Shown piece after piece: positions 24,332 through 32,634 of a stretch of DNA of 44,544 bases; within the stretch, counting starts at the first letter, position 1, and the number at the start of each line of letters is the position of its first letter. The stretch comes from Acidobacteriaceae bacterium (GTDB lineage Bacteria; Acidobacteriota; Terriglobia; Bryobacterales; Bryobacteraceae). The DNA lies in contig CAJCIT010000102.1 of the NCBI GenBank assembly GCA_903970405.1, forward strand, positions 1 through 44,544, in the 5' to 3' direction. The translations under genes and the position numbers were made by a program. The notes under the pieces are model-generated. The model was not told the origin of the DNA, searched no databases, and worked only from the letters and a program-made list of their open reading frames with translations.

Positions 24332-25486
24332 ATGTCGCTTGTCCCGCCTTATATAGAAGCGTTGCGCCCCTATGAACCGGGGCGGAGCGCTGAGGATGTC
24401 CGGCGAGAGTTCAATCTCGATCGCGTCGTCAAACTCGCTTCGAATGAGAATCCGCTCGGTCCGTCGCCGCTGGCGGTGGAAGCAATCGGCGATCGCCTGC
24501 AAACGCTTCACCTGTACCCGCGCGGCGGGGCCGCGCTTCGAGAAGTGTTGGCCGCCGAGCATGGCGTCAGCGCGAAGAATGTCATTGTCGGTAGCGGATC
24601 TGACGGCATCATCGCGAACATCGTCCGGACGTTCCTCGGTGATCATGATGAGATTCTGACTACCGAAGCGGCGTTTGGCGGGTTTCAGATCATTGCGCGC
24701 TCGCGCGGCGTGCCTTACCGGACCGTACCCTACCTCAACTGGCATTACGATTTGAGCGCGCTGGCCGACGCGGTGAATGAACACACCAAAATCATTTATC
24801 TGGCGAATCCGAATAATCCAACCGGAACCATCTTCAGCCGGCACGAGTTCGAGGCGTTTTACCGTCACATACCGGAACGCGTGCTGATCATCCTGGACGA
24901 GGCATACTTCGAATACGCGAAGGATAATCCGCGTTACCCGGATTCGATGCATTACCGGCATGACAACGTCATCACGCTGCGTACGTTTTCGAAGGTGTAT
25001 GGGTTGGCCGGCGCCCGCATCGGCTACGGTTTTGCGCACGAACGTCTGATCGGCAATCTCCTGAAGGTGAAGCTGGCGTTTGAGCCGAGTTCACTCGCCG
25101 AAGTGGCGGGCATTGCGGCCTTGCGCGACAAGGCCTTTCTCCACCGCTCGCTCGAGCTGAACGCCCGCTCCATGCAGCTTCTTTCCGCGGGGCTTACCGA
25201 GCGCGGCTACGCGGCAGTTCAATCGGAAGCGAACTTCATGATGATCGACATGAAGACGCCCGAAGCGGCGGCGGCAATGAGCAATGGACTCTTGAAGCGC
25301 GGCGTCATCATCCGCCCGCTGGCCGGTTTTGGCCTTCCCCACTGCGTGCGCATCTCGGCGGGCACGATGGAAGATACCGGGTTTTGTCTCCACGCAATGG
25401 ACCAAGTCGCCGAGGACGAGGAGTTTTCCTTGTTATGGGCAGGATGGCGCCGTGCTAGCCGACGGCCATTGGCTCTGGCTTGCTGA
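24332..25486 (+). CDS. hisC: Histidinol-phosphate/aromatic aminotransferase (HisC-like)
   Basis: Fold-type I PLP enzyme of 384 residues from the ATG at 24332 (MSLVPPYIEALRPYEPGR, the family N-terminus); a GTG at 24320 is the alternative. Motifs are KLASNENPLGPSP, LANPNNPTGT (about 157-166), the aldimine region LDEAYFEY, and the PLP lysine K221 in TFSKVYGLAGARIGYG. HisC enzymes make histidinol phosphate, but many accept aromatic amino acids. Here the next genes are HPPD and an FAH-family hydrolase, and no other his gene is present. A role as tyrosine or phenylalanine transaminase is therefore plausible (inference). The C-terminal tail after about residue 365 is Trp/Arg-rich and unusual. Confidence 0.9.
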   Translation: MSLVPPYIEALRPYEPGRSAEDVRREFNLDRVVKLASNENPLGPSPLAVEAIGDRLQTLHLYPRGGAALREVLAAEHGVSAKNVIVGSGSDGIIANIVRTFLGDHDEILTTEAAFGGFQIIARSRGVPYRTVPYLNWHYDLSALADAVNEHTKIIYLANPNNPTGTIFSRHEFEAFYRHIPERVLIILDEAYFEYAKDNPRYPDSMHYRHDNVITLRTFSKVYGLAGARIGYGFAHERLIGNLLKVKLAFEPSSLAEVAGIAALRDKAFLHRSLELNARSMQLLSAGLTERGYAAVQSEANFMMIDMKTPEAAAAMSNGLLKRGVIIRPLAGFGLPHCVRISAGTMEDTGFCLHAMDQVAEDEEFSLLWAGWRRASRRPLALAC

Positions 25487-25512
25487 GCCGCCACACATTT
25501 TAGGAATTAACA

Positions 25513-26640
25513 ATGGCTGTTCTTACTGAAACCGAAATACTCACGAAACGCGACTTCCTGCCGCTCCACGGCACTGACCATGTGGAATTCTATGTGGGCA
25601 ATGCCCGCCAAGCGGCACACTATTACCGCTCGGCATTCGGGATGAAGCTGGTGGCCTACGCCGGGCCCGAAACCGGGATGCGCGATCGGGCCTCTTACGT
25701 GTTGGAGCAGGGTAAGGTTCGCTTTGTCTTGACCACCGCTTTGCGGGCGGGCGATCCCGTGGCCGCGCATGTCCATCGTCATGGAGACGGCGTTAAGGCG
25801 ATTGCGCTGATGGTGGATGACGCGGAGTCCGCCTGGCGGGAGACGACGTCGCGCGGCGCACAGAGCGCAGCCGGGCCGGCGGAACTGCGCGATGAATTCG
25901 GGGTGGTGAGGACAGCCAGCATTGCCGCCTATGGCGAGACCCTCCACACGTTTGTCGAGCGGTCGAGTTATCGTGGGCCATTCATACCCGGCTACAAGCC
26001 AGCGCCCGAGGAGGATATCGTGAGCCGGCCGGTGGGTTTGTTGCACATCGATCATATGGTGGGCAACGTGGCTCTGGGCGACATGAACCGGTATGTGGAT
26101 TTCTACCGGACCGTCCTCGGCTTCGATCTGTACCAGACGTTCGACGACAAGGACATCAGCACGGAATACTCGGCGCTGATGTCGAAGGTGATGTCGAACG
26201 GAAACGGACGGGTTAAGTTCCCTCTGAATGAGCCCGCTGCCGGAAAGCGCAAGTCGCAGATCGAAGAGTATTTGGACTATTACCAGGGGCCGGGCGTCCA
26301 GCACATTGCGCTGGCGACGAACGACATCGTCGACACGGTACGCCGGTTGCGGAGCCAAGGTGTGGAGTTTCTGCGCGTCCCTAATACCTATTATGAAGAG
26401 TTGGAAGGGCGCGTCGGCCGCATTGACGAGGCTGTGACGGAATTAGCCGATCTCGGGATACTAGTGGATCGCGACGACGAGGGCTACATGCTGCAGATCT
26501 TCACGCGTCCGGTGGAGGACCGGCCCACGCTGTTTTATGAGATCATCCAACGAAAAGGCAGCCGCAGCTTCGGAAAAGGGAACTTCAAGGCCCTCTTTGA
26601 GGCGATTGAGCGAGAACAGGCCTTGCGGGGCAACCTATAG
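25513..26640 (+). CDS. hppD: 4-hydroxyphenylpyruvate dioxygenase
   Basis: 375 residues, two-domain vicinal-oxygen-chelate fold, converting 4-hydroxyphenylpyruvate to homogentisate. Iron ligands can be placed: H181 (HIDHMVGN), H264 (GVQHIALATND) and E343 (FYEIIQRKGSRSFG). The C-terminal helix ...GKGNFKALFEAIEREQALRG is the canonical ending. An AGGA site lies about 7 bases before the ATG. The gene lies 26 bases after the HisC-like gene and upstream of the FAH-family gene, so it is the second enzyme of a tyrosine breakdown operon. Confidence 0.96.
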   Translation: MAVLTETEILTKRDFLPLHGTDHVEFYVGNARQAAHYYRSAFGMKLVAYAGPETGMRDRASYVLEQGKVRFVLTTALRAGDPVAAHVHRHGDGVKAIALMVDDAESAWRETTSRGAQSAAGPAELRDEFGVVRTASIAAYGETLHTFVERSSYRGPFIPGYKPAPEEDIVSRPVGLLHIDHMVGNVALGDMNRYVDFYRTVLGFDLYQTFDDKDISTEYSALMSKVMSNGNGRVKFPLNEPAAGKRKSQIEEYLDYYQGPGVQHIALATNDIVDTVRRLRSQGVEFLRVPNTYYEELEGRVGRIDEAVTELADLGILVDRDDEGYMLQIFTRPVEDRPTLFYEIIQRKGSRSFGKGNFKALFEAIEREQALRGNL

Positions 26641-26704
26641 TCGTATAACTTAGTAAGATCCACTCAGCAAAGAAGGCGTCGCCCGGCTTCCTTAACAGGT
26701 CTGT

Positions 26705-26719
26705 AAGGCGGTTCGCCTT
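26705..26719. other. Short stem-loop between hppD and the FAH-family gene
   Basis: AAGGCG-GTT-CGCCTT forms a perfect 6-bp stem, followed by GGTTTGG. It is too weakly T-rich to be a confident terminator. It may tune read-through or mark a processing site in the 136-base gap. Confidence 0.35.
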
Positions 26720-26776
26720 GGTTTGGCGATTCCTGTTCCCCGCAACAATACGTTATCGTTTGAGTTTATTGAATCC

Positions 26777-27769
26777 GTGCGTTTGTGTACCCTTGAAATT
26801 CGAAGTGACCTCGGCCGTCAAAACAGGCTGGGGCTGATTCTGTCGGATAACATTCTCGACTTGAATTTCGTAACCGCCTGGCGGCTGGCCGCGGACGGCT
26901 ACACGTTCGCGCGGGAGATGGCCGAAGCCTTGGTCCCTTCGTCGATGCTAAGGTTCATCCAGGGCGGCCGCCGGGCGCTGGATGAGGCGCACATTACCTT
27001 TGACCGCTGGACAGCCGAACGCCCGGACACCGGTCCGAACGAAGAGACGCTGCTCTATCCGCGCGACGAAGTGCGGCTGGTAACGCCCTTGCCGAATCCG
27101 CCATCGTTGCGTGATTTCTACACATTTGAGAAGCACGTACAACTGGGATTCGCGAAACGCGGCGAATCGATTCCGGCGGAGTGGTACGAAATGCCGGTCT
27201 ACTATAAGGGCGCGACCCACAATCTGCTGGGGACGGAATCGGATGTCGAGTGGCCCTCCTTCACTGAAAAATTCGATTACGAACTGGAACTGGTCGCGGT
27301 GATGGGGAAGGGCGGGCGCGATATTGCAGCGGCCGGGGCGGCGGCCCACATTTTCGGTTATTCCGTGATGAATGACTTCAGCGCCAGGGATGTGCAGCGC
27401 AAAGAAATGAAGGTGCGCCTGGGTCCGGCAAAGGGCAAAGACTGGGCAACGGCGATTGGACCGTGGATCGTCACCGCCGACGAGATTCCCAGGCCCCAGG
27501 AACTGGCGATGACGGCGCGCGTCAACGGCGAGTTGTGGTCGGCGGGGAACTCCCGCGACATGCGCTGGAGTTTCTCGCAAATCATCGAATTCCTTTCCGC
27601 GGGCGATGAGGTGCGGCCGGGAGACCTGATCGGGTCCGGTACCGTCGGGAGCGGTTCAGGAATGGAGATCGACCGCTGGGTCTCCCCAGGAGACCTGATG
27701 GAGTTGGAGATTGAACGGATCGGCGTTCTGCGCAACCGGGTGGTCAAGCAGACCGTGGCAACGCCATAG
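26777..27769 (+). CDS. Fumarylacetoacetate hydrolase family protein
   Basis: 330 residues from a GTG at 26777, which gives the family-like start MRLCTLEIRS...RLGLILSDNILDLN; the frame is open to a TTG at 26723, but those residues are not family-like. Metal-site motifs of the FAH fold are present: DYELELVAVMGKGGRDI (acidic pair), GYSVMNDFSARDVQRKEM, and the late GDLIGSGTVGSGSGMEIDRW. In tyrosine catabolism this enzyme cleaves fumarylacetoacetate to fumarate and acetoacetate. The family also includes acylpyruvases and decarboxylases, so the substrate is inferred from the operon with hppD. Confidence 0.88.
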   Translation: MRLCTLEIRSDLGRQNRLGLILSDNILDLNFVTAWRLAADGYTFAREMAEALVPSSMLRFIQGGRRALDEAHITFDRWTAERPDTGPNEETLLYPRDEVRLVTPLPNPPSLRDFYTFEKHVQLGFAKRGESIPAEWYEMPVYYKGATHNLLGTESDVEWPSFTEKFDYELELVAVMGKGGRDIAAAGAAAHIFGYSVMNDFSARDVQRKEMKVRLGPAKGKDWATAIGPWIVTADEIPRPQELAMTARVNGELWSAGNSRDMRWSFSQIIEFLSAGDEVRPGDLIGSGTVGSGSGMEIDRWVSPGDLMELEIERIGVLRNRVVKQTVATP

Positions 27770-27777
27770 CTCGCGGT

Positions 27778-28275
27778 CTACTTCTTCTCAAGCCAGGCCA
27801 TCAATGCATCGATGGCTGTTTGGCTGATGGCCTCATCCACCTCAGACTTCGCGCCGCTGGCGGCGATGGCCCCAATGGTTTGGCCGCCTACTTTAATGGG
27901 CAGGCCGCCCTGGTTCGGAAAAGCATCGGGAAACGCAAGGAAGGCAAGATTACCGGCCTTCACCTGGTCCGCCGCCACCTTTGACGGAGCCTGGAACGCA
28001 GCGGCATGGCGCGCCTTCTTCTGGGCGAACTGGATGGTATTGAGACTCGCGCCGTCTTCTCTCTCAAGGAAGAGCAGATTTCCGCTTTCATCCACGATGC
28101 AGATAGTGACCTGAACACCGCGCTTTTCGGCCTCGGCTTCAGCGGCCGCCACCATGGTCTTCACGGCGGCAAAATTCAGAGACTTTTTGGTGGATAGCTC
28201 GCCCGCCGGCAGAACTCCAACGGCCAGCAGCAGCGCCACTTTCGTCCGAAGCATGGTTTGAAACATGCGGACCAT
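27778..28275 (-). CDS. Exported GlcG/HbpS-family (DUF336) protein
   Basis: 165 residues. An N-terminal hydrophobic segment (TKVALLLAVGVLPAG) suggests export; starts at M1, M4 or M8 are possible and none has a clear SD. The domain is typical: LNFAAVKTMVAAAEAEAEKR, VQVTICIVDESGNLLFLERE, AFPNQGGLPIKVGGQTIGAI, GAIAASGAKSEVDEAISQTA. Family members bind haem or act as small sensory or auxiliary proteins near oxidoreductases. It is 43 bases after the CoA-synthetase gene on the same strand, convergent with the FAH-family gene, and probably the last gene of the homogentisate operon. Confidence 0.85.
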   Translation of the reverse strand: MVRMFQTMLRTKVALLLAVGVLPAGELSTKKSLNFAAVKTMVAAAEAEAEKRGVQVTICIVDESGNLLFLEREDGASLNTIQFAQKKARHAAAFQAPSKVAADQVKAGNLAFLAFPDAFPNQGGLPIKVGGQTIGAIAASGAKSEVDEAISQTAIDALMAWLEKK

Positions 28276-28318
28276 GCTATCAACGGTGGGGATGAAGCTG
28301 CCACGCCTTCCGCTGAGC

Positions 28319-30214
28319 CTAGGGCTTTAGCGGACCCGCGATAAACTCGAGTACCGCCGGGTTGGCGACGCTCGACATTTCGGTAAGCGGTTCGCCCAGG
28401 TACTTCTGGCGAATCAGGCGGCGTACAATTTTGCCACTCTGGGTCTTGGGAAGTTCGGCGACAACATAAACCGCCTTGGGCCGGAAGGCGGCGCCCATCT
28501 GACGGACGACGTGAGCCGCGAGGTCAGAGACTTGGAGCGGGGTGCGCGTTCGCTGGCGGGGAACGACGAACGCCACAATTTCCTCGCCTTTGGTGCGGTC
28601 GGGAACGCCAATCACCGCCGCCTCGGCAACACCCGGATGTTCGCAGAGGATCTCTTCCACTTCACCTGGCCCCACTTTCCGGCCTGAAACGTTCATTGAC
28701 TCGTCGGCGCGCCCGTGCAGAAACCAGAAGCCGTCTTCGTCGATGCTGGCCCAATCGCCGTGGTGCCACCAGCGGGGGAAGCGTGACCAGTAGGTGGCGA
28801 TATAGCGTTCGGGGTCGCGCCAGATGCCGGCGGTCATCGAAGGCGCGGGCCTGGTGCAGACCAGGTAGCCAGTCTTGCGCCGCAAGGGACGGCCCCTTTC
28901 ATCCACCACATCGGCGGCCATGCCGGGCGATGGCCCGCCCAACGTGCAGGGCTTCAATGGCTGGATGGGCATCGGCATCAGGAAACAGCCAATGATTTCG
29001 GTCCCGCCGGAGATATTGATCACCGGGCAGCGCTCTTTTCCGATTTTCGAGAAGTACCAAAGCCAGGACGCTTCGTCCCAGGGCTCGCCGGTGGAGCCCA
29101 GAAGGCGCAGCGAATCGAAAGGGAAGCTCTCCGGATCGGAAGTGTTGCGGAGCACCCGGATGGCTGTGGGCGAGACGCCGAATGTAGTGATCCGCTCCTC
29201 TTCGATCATCTGCCACAACCGGTCCGGGACGGGATAATCGGGAGCCCCATCGTAAAGAAAGATGGTGCCGCCAAAGTGATGGTTGCCGAGAATAGTCCAG
29301 GGGCCCATCATCCAACCGATGTCGCTCAGCCAGAAGAAACGATCGCGCGGCTGATGGTCGAAGGCCAGGAAGATTTCTTTCGCGGTCTGTATCAGCGCGC
29401 CCGCATGGGTATGCACGCAGCCTTTGGGCCGCCCAGTGGTGCCGGAGGTGTAAAGCAAGAAGGCCACCGCGTCGGACGGGAGCGGCCGGGTTTCGAAGAT
29501 CGGCGGTTGACCGGCGGTCAGAGCGGCGATCTCACTCAGATTGATGACGCGGTCCACGCGGTTCGTTTCACCGGCGATGGCGTTGCGCCCAATGGCCTCC
29601 AGTACCTTCTTTCGCAAAGGAACCGCGCGGCCGCGGCGCACCAAAGTCTCTTCGGTAAAGATCAGACGCGCCCCGGAATCTTCGATCCGTGAAGCAATGG
29701 CGCTGGGGCCGAAACCGGAGAAGATGGGAACCACGATGGCGCCCAGTTTGAGGCAGGCATAAATGACCGTTAGTAACTCCGGCGCCATGGGAACGCAAAG
29801 GGCAACGCGGTCGCCGGTCTTGATGCCGATGGAATCCAGGAAGTTGGCGAGCCGGTTCGAATCCTGCGAGAGCCGGAGAAACGAGATAACCCGTCGATCT
29901 CCACTCTCGTTCCGCCACAGGCACGCGGGCTGCTTTTTATCGGCCCAGCGGTCCAGACAGTTCGCGGCGATGTTTAGCTGGCCGCCGGCAAACCATCGCG
30001 TCCATTCGTTGCCGCGAGAGGTGTCCACCACCTGCGAGTACGGGGTAAACCATTGAATGCCGAGTTCGCGATCGAGTTCCGCCCAGAACTGCTCTGGTTT
30101 CTCGACTGAAAAACGAAGGAAAGCCGGCAGTTCCGTGAACCCAAGACGGTCCATGAACCGGTAGATGTTGGTGCGAACGACCTCTGACTGCTTCGGTCTC
30201 CAGACAATGCTCAT
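28319..30214 (-). CDS. Acetyl/acetoacetyl-CoA synthetase-like AMP-forming ligase
   Basis: 631 residues from the ATG at 30214 (MSIVWRPKQSEV); the frame is open for another 28 codons, but these overlap the upstream gene. An acetyl-CoA-synthetase N-terminal domain (GGQLNIAANCLDRW) is followed by the ATP loop LLYTSGTTGRPKG (about 253-265), ISGGTEI, the hinge region HGDWASIDEDGFWFLHGRAD, and the catalytic lysine K595 in PKTQSGKIVRR. It activates a short carboxylic acid to its CoA ester via an acyl-AMP. The neighbouring fumarylacetoacetase releases acetoacetate, so acetoacetate is an attractive substrate. The sequence alone does not exclude acetate or propionate. Confidence 0.88.
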   Translation of the reverse strand: MSIVWRPKQSEVVRTNIYRFMDRLGFTELPAFLRFSVEKPEQFWAELDRELGIQWFTPYSQVVDTSRGNEWTRWFAGGQLNIAANCLDRWADKKQPACLWRNESGDRRVISFLRLSQDSNRLANFLDSIGIKTGDRVALCVPMAPELLTVIYACLKLGAIVVPIFSGFGPSAIASRIEDSGARLIFTEETLVRRGRAVPLRKKVLEAIGRNAIAGETNRVDRVINLSEIAALTAGQPPIFETRPLPSDAVAFLLYTSGTTGRPKGCVHTHAGALIQTAKEIFLAFDHQPRDRFFWLSDIGWMMGPWTILGNHHFGGTIFLYDGAPDYPVPDRLWQMIEEERITTFGVSPTAIRVLRNTSDPESFPFDSLRLLGSTGEPWDEASWLWYFSKIGKERCPVINISGGTEIIGCFLMPMPIQPLKPCTLGGPSPGMAADVVDERGRPLRRKTGYLVCTRPAPSMTAGIWRDPERYIATYWSRFPRWWHHGDWASIDEDGFWFLHGRADESMNVSGRKVGPGEVEEILCEHPGVAEAAVIGVPDRTKGEEIVAFVVPRQRTRTPLQVSDLAAHVVRQMGAAFRPKAVYVVAELPKTQSGKIVRRLIRQKYLGEPLTEMSSVANPAVLEFIAGPLKP

Positions 30215-30246
30215 TGTGGCGGGGCAAGCGACTCCGGGCTTCGATT

Positions 30247-30897
30247 CTATAACGGCCAAGCAGGCCGCTGAAGATCGAAGCGGTCGACGGTGCGGCAATA
30301 CGTAGGACCGCCCATGCGCCCAATCGCCCGAAGCCGGTCCGGATCGATCTTGAACGGATCGTCCGGGTCAACCAGAACCGCGGGGTCCAGGTGAAACAGC
30401 ACGATTTCTCCAATCACTACAAAGCCGCCCATGGGCGAGTCGCTCACCGTGACGATCTCCCGGAGGCGGCACTCCATCTGAATGTGCGATTCCGCTACGC
30501 GCGGCGGGCGGACACGCTCCGACGGAATAGGCGTCAGGCCTGAGATCTCGAATTCGCTGACCGAGGGAGGGCAATCGGCCGACGTAATATTCATCTGCAC
30601 CGCAAACTCTTCAGACACGATGTTGACCACGAATTCACCCGTCGCGCGGATGTTCTTGAGCGTATCCTTGGGCCGGGCATTCGCGCCGCGGCTGGTGGTG
30701 CTGAACAGGATGCAGGGCGGGTTGGCGCTGCAGGCAGTGAAATAGCTGAACGGAGCAAGGTTTAATATGCCGTCCTCAGCCTGCGTCGAGACAAAGGCGA
30801 TGGGGCGCGGCACAATTGCGCCCACCATCAGCTTGTAAATATCGGTGGGTGCCGCTCCGGAAGGATCCACTACCCGCGAAGAGCGGACCTCGGTCAC
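30247..30897 (-). CDS. Flavin reductase-like (FMN-binding split barrel) protein
   Basis: 216 residues from the GTG at 30897, which overlaps the stop of homogentisate dioxygenase (GTGA); the 18 extra codons upstream lie inside that gene. Split-barrel signatures are DIYKLMVGAIVPRPIAFVST, LAPFSYFTACSANPPCILFS, DTLKNIRATGEFVVNIVSEE and SHIQMECRLREIV. Family members bind FMN and reduce flavin with NAD(P)H or act as flavoproteins. Tight coupling to hmgA suggests a role in aromatic breakdown or in protecting or reducing the dioxygenase iron. That role is inference; the family is clear. Confidence 0.88.
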   Translation of the reverse strand: MTEVRSSRVVDPSGAAPTDIYKLMVGAIVPRPIAFVSTQAEDGILNLAPFSYFTACSANPPCILFSTTSRGANARPKDTLKNIRATGEFVVNIVSEEFAVQMNITSADCPPSVSEFEISGLTPIPSERVRPPRVAESHIQMECRLREIVTVSDSPMGGFVVIGEIVLFHLDPAVLVDPDDPFKIDPDRLRAIGRMGGPTYCRTVDRFDLQRPAWPL

Positions 30898-32024
30898 GAT
30901 TTCGCACCCACTGGTTGCGGCGCCTGCCAACTGGCCCAATAGTCCGCCCACTCGACGCCCTCGCCTTCCGGCAGGACGTGAATTGGATTCAATCCATCCA
31001 GCATCACCGCATACTCATCCGTGCGCGTCTTCTTGCCCTGATTGGCAAGAGCCTTCGGATGCGGACCGTGATGGATTCCGCGTGGATGCAGCGTCGCCAT
31101 GCCGGGCTTGATGTTGTCCTTACTGAAGAAATCGCCGTCATGGTAGAAGAGGAACTCGTCGTAATCGGTGTTGCGATGGAAGAACGGCACGCGCAAAGCC
31201 TCGGCATCCTCTTCAAGCGGCCTCGGTAGGAAGCTGCACACAACGGCGCCCTGCGTCACGAAGGTGGTGTGGGCGCTGGGCGGCAGATGCGCCCGGTGGC
31301 TCATGATGGGGCGGATGTCGCGCATATTTACCTTCCACACTGTCAGGTCGCCTTTCCAGCCCACAACGTCCAGCGGATTGAACGGATAAAAGACCTTTGA
31401 GAACTGGTTTTCGCACTTGATGCGGACTTCCCATTCCGTCTGCGAAGTGTTGTCGTCAAGAGCGGGCGCTGGATCGGGCGTGATTATCACTCCTGGATCG
31501 TAGAGCGCGTGGTGGCCGATCAGACCCTTTTCCGGCTGCTCAAACTCGCTTTGCGACTCGATAATCAGGAAGAAATTGTCAGTTGTGCGCGGGACCACGC
31601 GATAGGTGACCGCGCGAGGCAGGTTGATGTAATCGCCCTTCTCGAAGGGCAGCGGGCCGAAATCGGTCTCAATCACGCCCTCGCCGCGATGAACGAAGTA
31701 AAGCTCGTCGCCATCGGCATTGCGGAAGAGGAACGGCATGGGAAAGCTGCGGCGCGAGACGCTGACCTTCACGTCGCGATTGCCGAGGAACGCGACGGGT
31801 CCGCCATCGGGATCACGCAGATCCGGCGGCGTCAGCTTGTTGAGATCGAAGCAGTGCGGACGGAGTTTGCCCTCAAAGCGGATCCAGCCCGTAGGCGGAT
31901 GGGTGTGATAGAGATGGGCCGACTTTCCGTAAAAACCTCGGCGGCCGTGCTCTTCTTCATAGGTTCCGGGAGGCAATCCGACGTGGGCTTGGTTGGCGAC
32001 TTGGCCTTTCTTAAGCGGGTACAT
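30894..32024 (-). CDS. hmgA: Homogentisate 1,2-dioxygenase
   Basis: 376 residues from the ATG at 32024 (MYPLKKGQVANQAHVGLPPG); the open frame continues 188 codons further upstream but there overlaps a better gene on the other strand. It opens the homogentisate ring to maleylacetoacetate. Fe ligands can be placed in the cupin core: H283 and E290 in FFHRNTDYDEFLFYHDGDFF, and H318/H319 in LHPRGIHHGPHP. It is the shorter (about 380-residue) form found in several phyla. It is the first gene of a minus-strand operon with flavin reductase, acyl-CoA synthetase and GlcG-like genes. Confidence 0.93.
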   Translation of the reverse strand: MYPLKKGQVANQAHVGLPPGTYEEEHGRRGFYGKSAHLYHTHPPTGWIRFEGKLRPHCFDLNKLTPPDLRDPDGGPVAFLGNRDVKVSVSRRSFPMPFLFRNADGDELYFVHRGEGVIETDFGPLPFEKGDYINLPRAVTYRVVPRTTDNFFLIIESQSEFEQPEKGLIGHHALYDPGVIITPDPAPALDDNTSQTEWEVRIKCENQFSKVFYPFNPLDVVGWKGDLTVWKVNMRDIRPIMSHRAHLPPSAHTTFVTQGAVVCSFLPRPLEEDAEALRVPFFHRNTDYDEFLFYHDGDFFSKDNIKPGMATLHPRGIHHGPHPKALANQGKKTRTDEYAVMLDGLNPIHVLPEGEGVEWADYWASWQAPQPVGAKS

Positions 32025-32174
32025 GCTCTTAGAATAAACCCACTCCGCTTGATTCCCGCGCCGGCCGAGCCGCGACCGTAAGGCGGCGACCGGTAATAGA
32101 ACCACTTGTGGGTGGTGGCGCCGCTCATCCAAGATTCCTTGCTTCTTCAGTGCCTCCTCTGGAATCATGTGGGT
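32025..32174. promoter_or_regulatory. Divergent promoter region with paired GCGACCG(G)TAA sites
   Basis: This gap between divergent genes holds two direct copies of a short motif, GCGACCGTAA at 32072-32081 and GCGACCGGTAA at 32086-32096, about 14 bases apart. It must contain the hmgA promoter and probably that of the small secreted protein. The paired motif could be an operator. No clear -35/-10 pair is visible. Confidence 0.35.
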
Positions 32175-32582
32175 ATGCAACGTTTGCGCAGGATGAATCG
32201 AGTAATAAACGTGATTTTGGTTTGCGTGGGTCTTATGGCGGCGGCGACGGCTACCTTTGCCCAGGCGGACGCCGCCCATGGTGACGCTAATGCTCTGGTG
32301 GGCACCTGGAACATGGTTTCGGTATCGCCGGATGGCGATCAGGTGAAGTGGATACTGGCTATCAAAGAAGGAGCCGACGGCAAGCTCGCCGGAAGCCTGA
32401 AGTCGGACGAAGGGGAAGTGGAAGCCAAGGAGTTTTCGGTCTCCGATGGCGTCGTGAAGCTGAAGGTGCCGTATGGCGGCGATTTCTACGACATTGAAGT
32501 GAAATACGTGGAAGGAAAACTGGCGGGCAAATGGTCCGGCGGGGACGCCCAGGGCGAGACCACCGGAACCAAAGCCACTTAG
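32175..32582 (+). CDS. Small secreted beta-rich protein
   Basis: 135 residues from the ATG at 32175; an ATG at 32193 is possible. A signal peptide (VINVILVCVGLMAAATATFAQ) is followed by a short domain with GTWNMVSVSPDGDQVKWILA, GADGKLAGSLKSDEGEVEAK, YGGDFYDIEVKYVEGKLAGK and WSGGDAQGETTGTKA. Length, strand pattern and the ending G(E/R)ETT..K resemble the protein at 21430-21804, so they look like paralogues of one acidobacterial exported family. The ligand is unknown. Confidence 0.78.
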   Translation: MQRLRRMNRVINVILVCVGLMAAATATFAQADAAHGDANALVGTWNMVSVSPDGDQVKWILAIKEGADGKLAGSLKSDEGEVEAKEFSVSDGVVKLKVPYGGDFYDIEVKYVEGKLAGKWSGGDAQGETTGTKAT

Positions 32583-32634
32583 TTGCACTTGAAGCTAGAC
32601 AGTCAGGCGCCAATCTTCAACCGCTCGGGCATAA

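Noticed and set aside
32025-32588. N-terminal extension of homogentisate dioxygenase by 188 codons
   Set aside because: The extension overlaps a signal-peptide-bearing gene on the other strand, and the family N-terminus begins at 32024.
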